DNA of 64,000 nt from Tiliqua scincoides (GCF_035046505.1 NC_089829.1:33461460-33525459); one strand, 5' to 3'. Numbered from the stretch's first letter, positions 31,513-41,505 are shown. The notes: a model not told the origin generated them from the letters alone. Numbers and translations: made by a program.

Positions 31513-33636
31513 GCAGGTTGCAACCTGCAGGTCCTCCAAGGTGCTCGCAGCAAAGTCCAGCAGACTGCCAGGAGATGTGCTAACGACTACTGGCTCCAGC
31601 TCTGTTCCGAGATACAGATAGCAGCTGACACGGGCAACATCAAGGGGATGTATGATGGTATCAAGCAGGCCCTAGGTCCAACACAGAAGAAAATTGCCCC
31701 TCTGAAGTCTGCCGCAGGCGAAGTCATCCAGGATCGGGCGCAGCAGATGGAACGCTGGGTGCAGCACTATTCTGAGCTATATTCCAGAGAAAATGTAGTC
31801 ACTGAAGAAGCGCTGAACAACATTGAGTGCCTGCCTGTGCTGGAGGAGCTTGACAGTGAACCAACCCTAGAAGAACTTCACGTGGCCCTGGACTCCCTTG
31901 CCTTTGGCAAGGCACCTGGAAAAGACCGCATCCCTGCTGAAGTCCTAAAGTGCTGCAAAGAGATCATCATCACTGAGCTGCATGAAATCCGTTGTCTCTG
32001 CTGGAGAGAAGGTGGAGTACCTCAAGACATGAGGGATGCAAACATCATCACGCTGTACAAGAACAAAGGTGACAGGGTTGACTGCAACAACTACCGTGGC
32101 ATCTCTCTCCTTAGCGTTGTAGGAAAGTTGTTTGCCCGAGTTGCACTGAAGAGGCTCCAGGTACTTGCAGAGAGCGTTTATCCAGAATCACAGTGTGGAT
32201 TCCGAGCCAACAGGTCCACCACTGATATGGTATTCTCCCTTAGACAACTGCAGGAGAAATGCAGGGAACAACGACAGCCACTCTTTATAGCCTTCATAGA
32301 TCTCACAAAGGCTTTCGACCTGGTCAGCAGGGATGGCCTCTTCAAGATTCTCCCCAAGATTGGATGTCCACCCAGGCTCCTCAGCAACATCAGATCCTTC
32401 CACAAGGACATGAAGGGCACTGTTGTCTTTGATGGCTCCACATCAGACCCCTTTGACATCCGAAGTGGCGTGAAGCAGGGCTGTGTTCTTGCACCAACCT
32501 TGTTTGGGATCTTCTTCGCTGTCCTGCTGAAGCAGGCCTTTGGAACTACAACAGAAGGCATCTATCTCCGGGCCAGATCAGATGGAAAGCTCTTCAACCT
32601 CTCCAGACTGAGAGCAAAGTCCAAAGTCCAGCTGAAATGTCTGCGTGACTTCCTCTTTGCCGACGATGCAGCTATCACTACCCACTCTGCCAAAGATCTC
32701 CAGCAGCTCATGGATCGTTTTAGCAAGGCCTGCCAAGATTTTGGACTGACAATCAGCCTGAAGAAAACACAGGTCATGGTTCAGGATGTGGACTCACCTC
32801 CCTGCATTACAATCTCTGCACATGAACTGGAGGTTGTCCATGACTTTGTGTACCTTGGTTCAACGATCTCCGCACTCTTTCTCTCGATACCGAGCTAAAA
32901 AAACGCATTGGTAAAGCAGCTACCACGTTTTCCAGACTCACAAAGAGAGTCTGGTCCAACAAGAAGCTGACGGAACATACCAAGATCCAGGTCTACAGAG
33001 CTTGCGTCCTGAGTTCACTTCTGTACTGCAGCGAGTCATGGACTCTTCACTCACAACAGGAGAGGAAACTGAACGCTTTCCACATGCGCTGCCTCCAACG
33101 TATTCTCGGCATCACCTGGCAGGACAAAGTTCCAAACAACACAGTCCTGGAACGTGCTGGAATCCCTAGCATGTATGCACTACTGAAGCAGAGACGCCTG
33201 CATTGGCTCGGTCATGTCGTGAGAATGGATGATGGCCGGATCCCAAAGGATCTCCTCTATGGAGAACTCGTGCAAGGAAAGCGCCCTACAGGTAGACCAC
33301 AGCTGCGATACAAGGACATCTGCAAGAGGGATCTGAAGGCCTTAGGAGTGGACCTCAACAAGTGGGAAACCCTGGCCTCTGAGCGGCCCGCTTGGAGGCA
33401 GGCTGTGCAACATGGCCTTTCCCAGTTTGAAGAGACACTTGGCCAACAGTCTGAGGCTAAGAGGCAAAGAAGGAAGGCCCATAGACAGGGAGGCAGGCCA
33501 GGGACAGACTGCACTTGCTCCCGGTGTGGAAGGGATTGTCACTCCCGAATCGGCCTTTTCAGCCACACTAGACGCTGTTCCAGAACCACCTTTCAGAGCG
33601 CGATACCAGAGTCTTTCGAGACTGAAGGTTGCCAAC
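31513..33636 (+). mobile_element. Long 5'-truncated LINE copy with 14-bp target duplication
   Basis: Identical TTGGTTAAAAATTT at 31499-31512 and 33637-33650 bounds the copy. It encodes a non-LTR reverse transcriptase from before domain 0 to the C-terminal finger; the upstream endonuclease is absent. The 3' end is CTTTCGAGACTGAAGGTTGC, with no poly(A). It is the best-preserved element in the window and probably young. Clade is uncertain: it is neither CR1 nor L2, and has RTE-like features. Confidence 0.9.
31648..32898 (+). CDS. LINE reverse transcriptase, first reading-frame segment
   Basis: The frame is open upstream of the first ATG at 31648. Visible RT blocks: GKAPGKDRIPAEVLK (near residue 91), NIITLYKNKGDRVDCNNYRG (domain 1), SQCGFRANRSTTDMVFSLRQ (domain 2), FIAFIDLTKAFDLVSRDGLF (domain A, Asp), SGVKQGCVLAPTLFGIFF (domain B), FLFADDAAI (domain C, FADD catalytic pair) and LTISLKKTQVM (domain D). 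Comparison with 1206-1958 suggests one base lost near 32873 (CTCCGCAC against CTCCGACAC), which shifts the frame after LGSTIS. Confidence 0.88.
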   Translation: MYDGIKQALGPTQKKIAPLKSAAGEVIQDRAQQMERWVQHYSELYSRENVVTEEALNNIECLPVLEELDSEPTLEELHVALDSLAFGKAPGKDRIPAEVLKCCKEIIITELHEIRCLCWREGGVPQDMRDANIITLYKNKGDRVDCNNYRGISLLSVVGKLFARVALKRLQVLAESVYPESQCGFRANRSTTDMVFSLRQLQEKCREQRQPLFIAFIDLTKAFDLVSRDGLFKILPKIGCPPRLLSNIRSFHKDMKGTVVFDGSTSDPFDIRSGVKQGCVLAPTLFGIFFAVLLKQAFGTTTEGIYLRARSDGKLFNLSRLRAKSKVQLKCLRDFLFADDAAITTHSAKDLQQLMDRFSKACQDFGLTISLKKTQVMVQDVDSPPCITISAHELEVVHDFVYLGSTISALFLSIPS

Positions 33637-33644
33637 TTGGTTAA
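33084..33644 (+). CDS. LINE C-terminal segment with Cys/His finger, second frame
   Basis: Continues the LINE protein after the frame shift: RRLHWLGHVVRMDDGRIPKD, GELVQGKRPTGRPQLRYKDI, KALGVDLNKWETLASERPAW, and the finger CTCSRCGRDCHSRIGLFSHT then RRC. The last codons overlap the conserved 3' tail, so the tail shared with the SINE is partly coding in the LINE. Confidence 0.85.
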   Translation: MRCLQRILGITWQDKVPNNTVLERAGIPSMYALLKQRRLHWLGHVVRMDDGRIPKDLLYGELVQGKRPTGRPQLRYKDICKRDLKALGVDLNKWETLASERPAWRQAVQHGLSQFEETLGQQSEAKRQRRKAHRQGGRPGTDCTCSRCGRDCHSRIGLFSHTRRCSRTTFQSAIPESFETEGCQLG

Positions 33645-33650
33645 AAATTT

Positions 33651-34077
33651 ACCCTTTGAGTACTAAGTTCTCTCCTCAAAATCCCATACTTATTCATATT
33701 TGTGTTCATTTTTTTGATTAAATGTATGAATCTATATATCAGATGTGGCATCTATAGTTGCTTGCTGTCTTCCCGACATCCCCAAAATTAACCGTGAAGC
33801 AAGATTTTTACAACACACGTTCTGAAGGAGTGCAAGATGGCTCACTCTGCTTATATAAACTGGTGCTTCAGCGCAGTTGGGTCATTCTTTGATTTTTTTT
33901 TTCTTTTTTGCAGAAAGATACCAGAACACACAGTCCCACCAGTGTACCTGAGGTGGTGGGGGCGGGGGGGGGACAAATGCCCCAGCAGGCCATCTGGTGG
34001 TGGGCTGCCATAACCTCCCCCACCCTGCCTCCCATTTCCCCCCTTTCCCTTAAAGTCCCTTTACAGGACCTTAGAAA
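33651..34077. other. Intergenic, no recognised feature
   Basis: Unique AT-rich then G/C-rich sequence with a T-rich run at 33890-33910. No gene was seen. Confidence 0.4.
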
Positions 34078-34420
34078 CAGTGATGTTGCTAGGGGGTGCA
34101 AGGGGATGTGGGCCACACCAGGTGACGCGCACTGGGGGGGATGTGACACCACTACTCAGCAAAATTTTTAATATCTTGGTATTTTTGAGTAATACCATCA
34201 TGGTATATATCGATCCGTAATTTCATGCAGAATACAATGAAACAAACCACATTGAAATATCTTTTTTCTATCAAAAGTGAGAGCCAAAAAAAAAGCAGGG
34301 GCAGAGCGATGGTACATCACCGTGACCACTGCTCCAGGTATTGTCCTTCCCACTGCATTTCGAGGAGGTCCATCATAGGAGTGATGTGCTGGCCTCCCGC
34401 ACAGGTTGACACAAACTTCA
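34078..34420 (+). mobile_element. DNA-transposon-like repeat, copy 1
   Basis: CAGTGATGTTGCTAGGGGGT start, then TATCTTGGTATTTTTGAGTA, ATTTCATGCAGAATACAATG, TCTATCAAAAGTGAGAGCC and GAGGTCCATCATAGGAGTGA. The same order occurs at 41509-41830. A right inverted end was not found. Confidence 0.65.
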
Positions 34421-35217
34421 GTGATGCCACTGCTTAGAAGGCTTACTGAGGCCTCCCAAAGGCCTAAAAAGGTCACTTCTGGTTTTCTCAGAAATCCAGA
34501 GCTGACGTTTTTTGGGCCGGGGGGGGGCACAGGGGCCAAGATCGCATTGCACAGTTCTGTTAGCAAACAACACCTCCTGCCCAGCCATAACACTTTATAA
34601 TACGCTCTTCTGCCTTGCAAAGAGAAAACTGGTTTGCAAGTCTCCCTGGGCCCACAGAGCGGTGGAAATGAGCCTCTGCTTTTTGAGATGACATCTCCGC
34701 CGAAGGGAAGTGTCTTCTCCCAGGACAGCCAAGCGGGGTGGGGTGGGGGAGACTAAGTAATTGTAATTTTGTTGTTTTGCCAGAGGAGGCTGTAATGCGA
34801 GATGAACGCCAGCTGGCTTTTCCCATTTGTGTCCCTTGAACTCTTTCAAAAACCTGTTTTCTCATTACCTGGCACTTGAAAGTGCTCCTGTGTCTTTCAA
34901 TCCCACTGAGCTATAACCGGAACAGTGCTGGAATATCATTACTCCCCCCCTTTTATTGACACACAAAACAATTTATGGGCCAGGAGACATACTTGCATTC
35001 TCATCAAGAAATGCAGAATGCAAACAATGCTGTAGATTTCAATAGTGCAGAGACACCCACCTCTCTAACTTCCACCAGTGCTGCTGCCAGGTAGGCTAGG
35101 AGCCCTGGGACAAAGCCTTTCACTGTGCGTTTCTATACTGCTCCCTGATGTCATATTGAGTGTTAACACTGCCAGGTGTTGTCCCAGCCAGGTCAGCTCT
35201 CTGACTGGCATATAGGC
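34421..35217. other. Intergenic, no recognised gene
   Basis: AAGGCCTAAAAAGGTCACTTC near 34462 resembles the repeat near 63800. Otherwise nothing was recognised. A palindromic-repeat arm follows at 35218-35265. Confidence 0.4.
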
Positions 35218-35265
35218 CATTGGATCTTATTCTCAGGTAAGTGGGTAGAGGTTTGCAGCCCTAGG
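35218..35265 (+). repeat. Right arm of a short palindromic repeat
   Basis: ATTGGATCTTATTCTCAGGT, AAGTGGGTAGAGGTTTGCAG; only the right half remains. Confidence 0.5.
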
Positions 35266-36674
35266 CTTAGGACTAGGGGGAAATGCAAAATATCAGGTCT
35301 GTAAGTTAACCCAGTCCAGTCTCCAGCAGTAACTTGAAACAAAATTCTAATGCAAAATTCTAATGCAATAACCTCCTGTTATGGGCCAAATCCATTACTG
35401 GTGTAAACCCTGCTTCAGTCAATGCTATTCTGCAAGAGAGGAATCTGTCCTGATTTTTACCCCTTCTCCTTTCTTAAACCAAACCAGTCTGAAATATACC
35501 GTCCCTGCTGATGCTGTCATTGTGGGGTTTAAAAAAAAAAAAAAGTCAGGAAGTTTTAAATATGGAACCCTTTTGGCTGTGGGAGATTTCCTCTCTCTGA
35601 GTAAGAGATGCGGGAGACAAAATAAATATCAATTATGGTGGGGAGGGTGGTGGAGCCCTGACCTTTTACTCTAATCCATTTGGAGTGAACCACTGATTGA
35701 AATATCCTCGTGCCCAGACAGTGCAATCAGAGACACCCTAGTTACCGCAGGATGCAGGAGACCTTCACAGATTCCTAAGTATTTGTACTTTTGCATCTCT
35801 CTGATCAGAGAGTGTTGTAAGGGTCTTTTACTGAGGATTTCATCCACCTCGTTTTTCTTCTCCAGGCTTGCCTGTGCGGTCACATCTCTTCGTGTCTTCT
35901 GGTGCCACTCCTGGAAAGTGCTATATGCTGGTATCCAATTCTAATTTGGTGCATGGATGGAAGACGAATGAAAGGGTAGGTCGCTGCCAGTGGAATGAGT
36001 CAGTTGGATTTTCCTTGAAGCGGCAGGAGTTTCTAATGTCTCTTTCAGGGATTAAGGATATTTCGTTGCTGCCTCGGGTAACCCTAAATGGGAATCTGGT
36101 TAAGTCATTCTCAGCACAGAAGCAGATATGGGGAAGGATGAAAGAAGTCCAGAGGATCAGAGCAAGACTCCTTCTGCCAGAGAAAGGGAGCCTTTGGATC
36201 CACTCAAAAACTTGAGGGTCAGATGATCCTTCTTCAGTGTCTGAATTATTGCACTTAGGACCAAGAACAGTACAACAATTCAAAGACAATGACAGAGGAT
36301 CACTACTCTGTAATCATTTGTCTCCAGGCACAAGCCATACTTTCTTATATACCTCTCTAGAGTCAGCTGAGGTCTGCTTACCTGGAAGTTGTGACATCTG
36401 ACCCTGAAACTTTTGGGTGGATACCAAGTTTCCCTTTCCTCCAACTTGTGGGAAGTTGGGGATGAAATATTGTTAAATGAATCAAAATTCAGTTGATTTC
36501 ACAGTTGATCTTTTAAGGCTGCAAACTGTACCTGTTTTATGCATTGCTTGTTATCTCTGGAGACGACGATGGTAACAGGTTTGTAATGTCCAGTTAAAGC
36601 CTTCCAATTCCATATGTGGTTGCTTTCTACACCCACCATCCCTGGAAAACGTCAAAAGAGAGAGATGAGTTTTG
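35266..36674. other. Intergenic, no recognised feature
   Basis: Overlapping open frames on both strands at about 35870-36290 have no recognisable family and no codon or splice support. Nothing else was seen. Confidence 0.4.
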
Positions 36675-36834
36675 CTGGCAAAAGAGAAAGCTGAAAGGTT
36701 TGAGAAGCTGCTTGATAACGGAATTGCCTCCCTGAATTAAGCTTCAGGCAGTGCAGGGTATCATTTTACTTACACTCACATTCTGTATTTAGAGTTGCTA
36801 ATGGAGAAAGGCTGTGCATTAGATTGTTCCAGAC
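36675..36834 (-). repeat. 160-bp inverted duplicate partner of 30665-30824
   Basis: Reverse complement of 30665-30824 with 3 mismatches. It carries the end of the ORF1-like frame but not its zinc finger. Probably a second fragment of the same LINE family rather than a local inversion. Confidence 0.85.
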
Positions 36835-37104
36835 TAACTGCCAGGTTTCCTAACGGGGACCCTTGCGGTCATGCAAGCTTATCCTTTGGCATTAGCAAAC
36901 TTGAGTGTGCATTTGCCCCTGTCTTAATGCCACCGCTTTTCAATGTACTGAATAACCATGCTCCTTGAAAGCAAATGATTGACTTGCTTCTAATTATCTC
37001 CATCAGAATGGGGATGTGCACTCATCAGTTTATCACTTTTGTATTTTGCCCTTCCTTAGAGGATCTTAGTCCAGATGATCTGTGTTGGTGTAACAATGAC
37101 TAAC
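36835..37104. other. Intergenic, no recognised feature
   Basis: No gene or repeat recognised. Confidence 0.35.
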
Positions 37105-37190
37105 AGCAGGCTCCTATGCATGTCTACTCAGAAGTAAGTCCCATTGAACCTTTCTCCCAGGAAAGTATGTATAGGATTGCAGCCTTAGGG
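37105..37190 (+). repeat. Short palindromic repeat with internal deletion
   Basis: GCTCCTATGCATGTCTACTC, AGAAGTAAGTCCCATTGAA, CTCCCAGGAAAGTATG, TATAGGATTGCAGCC; the centre is shortened. Confidence 0.85.
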
Positions 37191-37301
37191 ATGGAGCTAC
37201 ATATCAGGAAGCTGCCAATTTGAATTGTACCTAGGATACTGCCTGTCCATTCACTCAACTCGTATTTTCTAACCTTTTGTATTTTTTGCAAGTACCACTT
37301 G

Positions 37302-37430
37302 CATGCCCGATCTCGTCTGATCTCGGAAGCTAAGCAGGGTCAGGCCTGGTTAGTACTTGGATGGGAGACCACCTGGGAATACTGGGTGCTGTAGGCTTAT
37401 ACCATAGTCTTTCGGGACTGAAGGTTGCCA
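37302..37430 (+). repeat. 5S rRNA-derived SINE with LINE-type 3' tail
   Basis: 37306-37398 matches vertebrate 5S rRNA from about base 28 to the end (GATCTCGTCTGATCTCGGAA, AGCTAAGCAGGGTCAGGCCT, TACTTGGATGGGAGACCACC), keeping the A box, intermediate element and C box. The next 32 bases (ATACCATAGTCTTTCGGGAC, TGAAGGTTGCCA) are the 3' tail of the LINE at 31513-33636. ACCACTTG at 37294-37301 and 37431-37438 is the likely target duplication. The 5' end is truncated. Confidence 0.92.
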
Positions 37431-37704
37431 ACCACTTGTTCCAAATCCCACCAAAGATAGCAGCCATGCATAGGACTGGGCAGCTTTCCCCACAGTTAGA
37501 GCTTCATTCTGCAACCTCCTTCCCCAAACTGTGCCTTTTTGGACCAGGCAGCTGCGGAGCCCCCACCCAAGACATCTCCACTTCCAGCAGGGGTCACATC
37601 AGGCAGGACAGTGGAGCCAAGATCAACTAAATTAAAATGAGTAATATTGAAATTAGAATTTTCACAGAATTAAACAATAGTTGATGAATCAAATGAAACT
37701 TAAG

Positions 37705-37792
37705 CTGCAATCCTAGACACACATTCCTGGTAGTAAGCTCCATTAAACTCAGTGGGACTTGCTTCTGGGTGGACATAGATTGCAAAATCAGT
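37705..37792 (+). repeat. Short palindromic repeat (AGTAAGTCCCATT family)
   Basis: GCAATCCTAGACACACATTC, TGGTAGTAAGCTCCATTAAA, AGTGGGACTTGCTTCTGGGT. Confidence 0.75.
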
Positions 37793-37951
37793 TAACTCTG
37801 CATATGAAGAGGTATTCTCACCCAGGAGGGAATGTCTCTTCTAAGATGTCATCTGCTTTGATACATATATGCACCATCTAAAAACATGCACTATCCTTCA
37901 AAATTATTGTTTCAGCTTTCTTTTATGCCCAAAACAATTGCTGGCATCCTT

Positions 37952-38400
37952 CAGTCTCGGAAGACTATGGTGTCACGCTCTGAATGGTGGTTCTGTAACA
38001 GAGTGTCCTCTCCAGTGTGCGAAGCCTGGGTAAAATAGGTATGGAGGATAGGCTGTTACCCATGCAGCAAATCCCCCCTCTCCCCATCGCTGAAATGGTC
38101 CAATGGAAAGGCAGAGGCCAATACGGTTGGTTCCAGCAGCGTTGCAGGAGTTGCCAGAACGTGACTGTGTTCAGCCATGAACTGCCTCCGGGGCTCCGGA
38201 TTTTGCCTCGAATTTGACTCCTGAAGCCTTTTCCATAACTGGATGTAGCCATAAGGCAGTGGAGGTTTGGGATCAGAGTTTTCCTTCTCTCAGATGAGTT
38301 GCCTTCCCAGGCTGACGAGTCCCATCTACCCGGTGGCTGTTTAGTCACCTCTTATGACAAGTACAGCCAAACTGAGGGCCTATTCTTATCCCCAGCCCCC
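37952..38400 (-). mobile_element. Third element with the same 3' tail (unclassified retroposon)
   Basis: On the minus strand the last 60 bases (CAGAACCACCATTCAGAGCG, then TGACACCATAGTCTTCC and GAGACTGAAGGATGCCA) match the LINE end, including its last ~18 codons. The preceding ~390 bases (for example GGCTACATCCAGTTATGGAA, GGAGCCCCGGAGGCAGTTCA) do not match the LINE copies here. It may be the LINE's own 5' region joined to its 3' end by internal deletion, or a separate SINE-like unit. Confidence 0.7.
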
Positions 38401-38642
38401 AGGGGTTAAACCCCCAAAACAATTGTTTTGAAGAAAAAAATACTTTGTAAGCTGCAGCAGATATGGTCTTAGAAGAGGTATATATGCTTTCTGGAGTGTG
38501 AAGGAGAAACACCTCTTTGAAGATGTGTTTGCCATCTGCAGTTTCAAAATTATGTCAAAAATACTTTTGAAGAAATGTGTTTCCCAATGAAACAGGGATG
38601 CCATTTTATTAAAATACAGGTGGTCCTGATGGATAATCACAT

Positions 38643-38685
38643 GGTTGGCAACCTTCAGTCTCGAAAGACTATGGTATAAGCCTAC
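38643..38685 (-). repeat. 3' fragment of the 5S-derived SINE
   Basis: The reverse complement reads TGTAGGCTTATACCATAGTC, TTTCGAGACTGAAGGTTGCC. The first 9 bases are the 5S end, which separates it from a LINE fragment. Imperfect flanks ACCCATATG and AACCATGTG (minus strand) suggest a target duplication. Confidence 0.8.
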
Positions 38686-38735
38686 ATATGGGTTTGAAAT
38701 AAAAAGGAAGGTTCTTTCTCTCACCCCCTCACCCC

Positions 38736-38761
38736 TGAAGCCTTTTCCATAACTGGATGTA
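38736..38761 (-). repeat. Short duplicate of the 37952-38400 element
   Basis: GAAGCCTTTTCCATAACTGG plus ATGTA repeats 38224-38249. It lies 50 bases from the SINE fragment, on the same strand as the parent. Confidence 0.7.
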
Positions 38762-38839
38762 TGGGGAAAAGATGGAAGTTACAATTAGACGAATTCACAA
38801 GACAAAATAGGGTAATACTCTTATTAAAGGAAACTAAAA

Positions 38840-39407
38840 CAGTATTTCCAAAACTATGGATCAGGACCCACCAAATGGGTTGTGATCTGATTGTTGGTTG
38901 GGTCATGAAACTGAAACTGACAAGCTGATAGCTAACAAGGTAAATGTATTGAACCCTATGGACAACAAAACTGAGCTGGATATGCACGTTTACTCATGAG
39001 TAGGTAAATGTGTCTCAGTTCACTTTGAAGGGCAGACCAAGAGGAATGCAACACCACCAGAATGGCCCTGACCTGATTAACCAAGGCACCAGAAAGCACT
39101 CAAGAAGGATGTCCCCCCCCCCCCAAACTGACAAGGAAAAATGTATTGAGCTCTATGGAAACTGAAACTGAACTGCAAATGCAAACAAATGTGCCCAACT
39201 CTTATTGACGGCCAGGCGAAGGGGAATGCAAGCCCATCTAAATGGTCCCAATCTGATGAATGTGGATTTCAACAAATGCTCCAGAAGGCAGCCCTCCCAC
39301 CATAGTAATAAGGAAAAAACAGAGACTTAATTTTGTCAAGTTAGGTGTCCTGATAGGGTGTCATTTTATAAAGTGGGTTCTAATGCCGGAATGTTTGGGA
39401 ACCACTG
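38840..39407. mobile_element. hAT-type MITE with perfect 8-bp target duplication
   Basis: The ends CAGTATTTCCAAAACTATGG and AATGTTTGGGAACCACTG; AACTAAAA at 38832-38839 and 39408-39415. The right end (ATAGGGTGTCATTTTATAAA) matches the right end of the element at 688-2291. A C12 run lies at 39113. Confidence 0.87.
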
Positions 39408-39415
39408 AACTAAAA

Positions 39416-40329
39416 CGTCACAAAACATTAAGCAAGCTAATGAGTTATCCAGAACTCTTATTTAGGCTGGATGTTAAGCAAGACAAAGGAAGAGTGATGT
39501 ACCCAGAGACCCTATCTCTGGCATTTAATCCTTGTTCGCTCTGCTAAACCAGGCCAGTTCTCTTATAAGGGAAGCAATCGTCCTACTGCAACTTCTTTTG
39601 CATATCCAATAACTAAGTTATAAAGGGGAATTTACCACTGGGGGGGGGGGTCTGTCTCTGGAGCATCCTCCATTTGCAGTATAGCTGTTATCAGCAGTTG
39701 AGGAAGTGAGCTGTAGGAATAGAGATAGAAGCCGAGACTTAGAGATAGGGAAGTGACTGAAATGCCTGTTCTAGTGGCAGATAAGGTGGAATGTCTATTT
39801 TGGCAGGAGTGGAAAGGCTTTGGTTCTTAATTCAGTCAGGGACTGCTGGCTACCCTGGTGGTTTGCCCAACAAGGCCTGGGGGGGGCGGAAAATGGGAGC
39901 GCTGTATCAAAGATCTGCATTGCATAAGTCTCTTCCTTTGAGTATGGGAGGATCTTGCGTTTCCGATTACATAAAGAAGTTTGCGGTAAGTGAATAATTT
40001 GCTGAAGAGTTTTAAACCATTATTTTTGTGCTCCCTGTCATATTGTATTCTGCTTTGTCTTGAACATCAGAGAAGCAATTTGTTTTAGAAAAAATGACAA
40101 GGGATCTATGGGTAGGTGTGTCCCTATCCAAAATTTATCTCATGTTACTTATTGGGTCTTCATTTTGTTCCCACTGTCATAGAATTTTAACACACCATTT
40201 TGTTGTTTTCTCCTGGGGTTTATTGTTTTAGTTTGGAATACATCACCTTTTGTAAACGGAAAGCAAAAGGTGCTCAAGGGGTTGGAGAAACTACTCTGCA
40301 TAAAGGTTTGGCTTTTTAATTCAGCAAAA
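39416..40329. other. Intergenic, no recognised feature
   Basis: No gene or clear repeat; a G10 run lies at 39640. Confidence 0.4.
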
Positions 40330-40660
40330 AGTCAGCTAAGGGGGAACTGGACAGAGGTTCATGCTATCATACCCAGAGTGGAGAAAGTGGACAGAGAAAA
40401 GTTGTCCTCTCTCTTTCAGAATCTTAGAATCCTGGAACATCTATTGAAATTGACCCCAGTTGATTTTACTGACTGCCACTTGACCAACAGTGAAGCTCTT
40501 CACACAGTTTGTGACTAATCCACAGAATTTGCTGCCACAAGTTGTGGTGCTCACCACTAGCATAAATGGTTTTAGGAGGGGATTAGACAAATCCACAAAG
40601 GATGGGTCTAGCAGTGGCTATTAACCATGATGGCTAAGTGAGACTGTAAATTGAATTGGC
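40330..40660 (+). mobile_element. Degraded CR1-type LINE 3' fragment
   Basis: KVDREKLSSLFQNLRILEH, then TTTGCTGCCACAAGTTGTGG and GGTTTTAGGAGGGGATTAGA encode remnants of the CR1 C-terminal region (FAATSCGAHH, WFQEGIRQIH). Strongly diverged, hence older than the 29196 and 55051 copies. Confidence 0.7.
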
Positions 40661-41139
40661 TGTATTCTAGTATTTATTATTAGCTGGTATAAGAATATAC
40701 CATTACATTAGCATCTTTGCATCTCTGGTCAGGACATAAGAGAAATCCTATTCAATTTTATATTGAATATTCAGATTCCCAAATAGATATTCTGATTATT
40801 AGCTATGCTTGGCTGTCTGACCTCAAATTCTGCTTTTCTATTGGCTGACTTTCTGTTGCCTTATTATATTGGGCTGATCAGACTATGTAAGTATAGGCTT
40901 GAGGTTGGCCCAAAATGAGCCTGTTTCTCCAGTATTTTGTTTTTCCCCAAGGTGGATGACAGCAAAGATTAATCACAGACCTTTCTTTGCTACTGATAGG
41001 CCTCCATGTTGGTCCTTGATTTCTCTTCCATTTTGCAAGTTGGCAGCCATTACATCAGCAGGCTCTGCTTTGTATCTAACCTGATAAAGTAACTGTATAT
41101 AAGTGCATTGTTGTGTGTTCTGTGCTTTCCAATAACAGC

Positions 41140-41505
41140 AGTAAGTTCCAGGCATCTTCAACTGGTGGCTCAAAACCCAGAAGTGAAAGACTTAGGGTGG
41201 ACAAAAGGAGGTGGTACTTCACACAGTGCATAATTAGTCTGTGGAATTCATTGCCACATGGTGTGGTGATTGCCACTCACTTGAGTGGCTTTCAAGGGGA
41301 ATTGGACAAAGTTATGGAGGCCAGGACTATCACTGACTACTAGTTATTGTGGCTATGAGCTAGGTCTAGGTTCTGCCTCTGAATACCAGTTGAAGGGGAG
41401 CAATGGTGGGACAGAAAACTGCCATTTTCTCTCACTTGGGATGCCCTAGAGGCAGCAGGTGAGCAAGTGCAGGTAAAGGATGGTACACTAGATGGGCATG
41501 CTTTG
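41140..41505 (+). mobile_element. CR1-type LINE 3' end
   Basis: Peptide SERLRVDKRRWYFTQCIISL WNSLPHGVV matches the CR1 end (RVDKRKYFFTQRVVGLWNSL at 55051-55645). The 3' UTR ends ACACTAGATGGGCATGCTTT, where the next element begins. Confidence 0.75.

Noticed and set aside
35868-36289. Overlapping ~115-122 codon frames on both strands
   Set aside because: No similarity recognised, both strands equally open, and no splice or start context.
37302-37398. Functional 5S rRNA gene
   Set aside because: It lacks the first ~27 bases, has no T-run terminator, continues into a LINE tail and is bounded by a target duplication.
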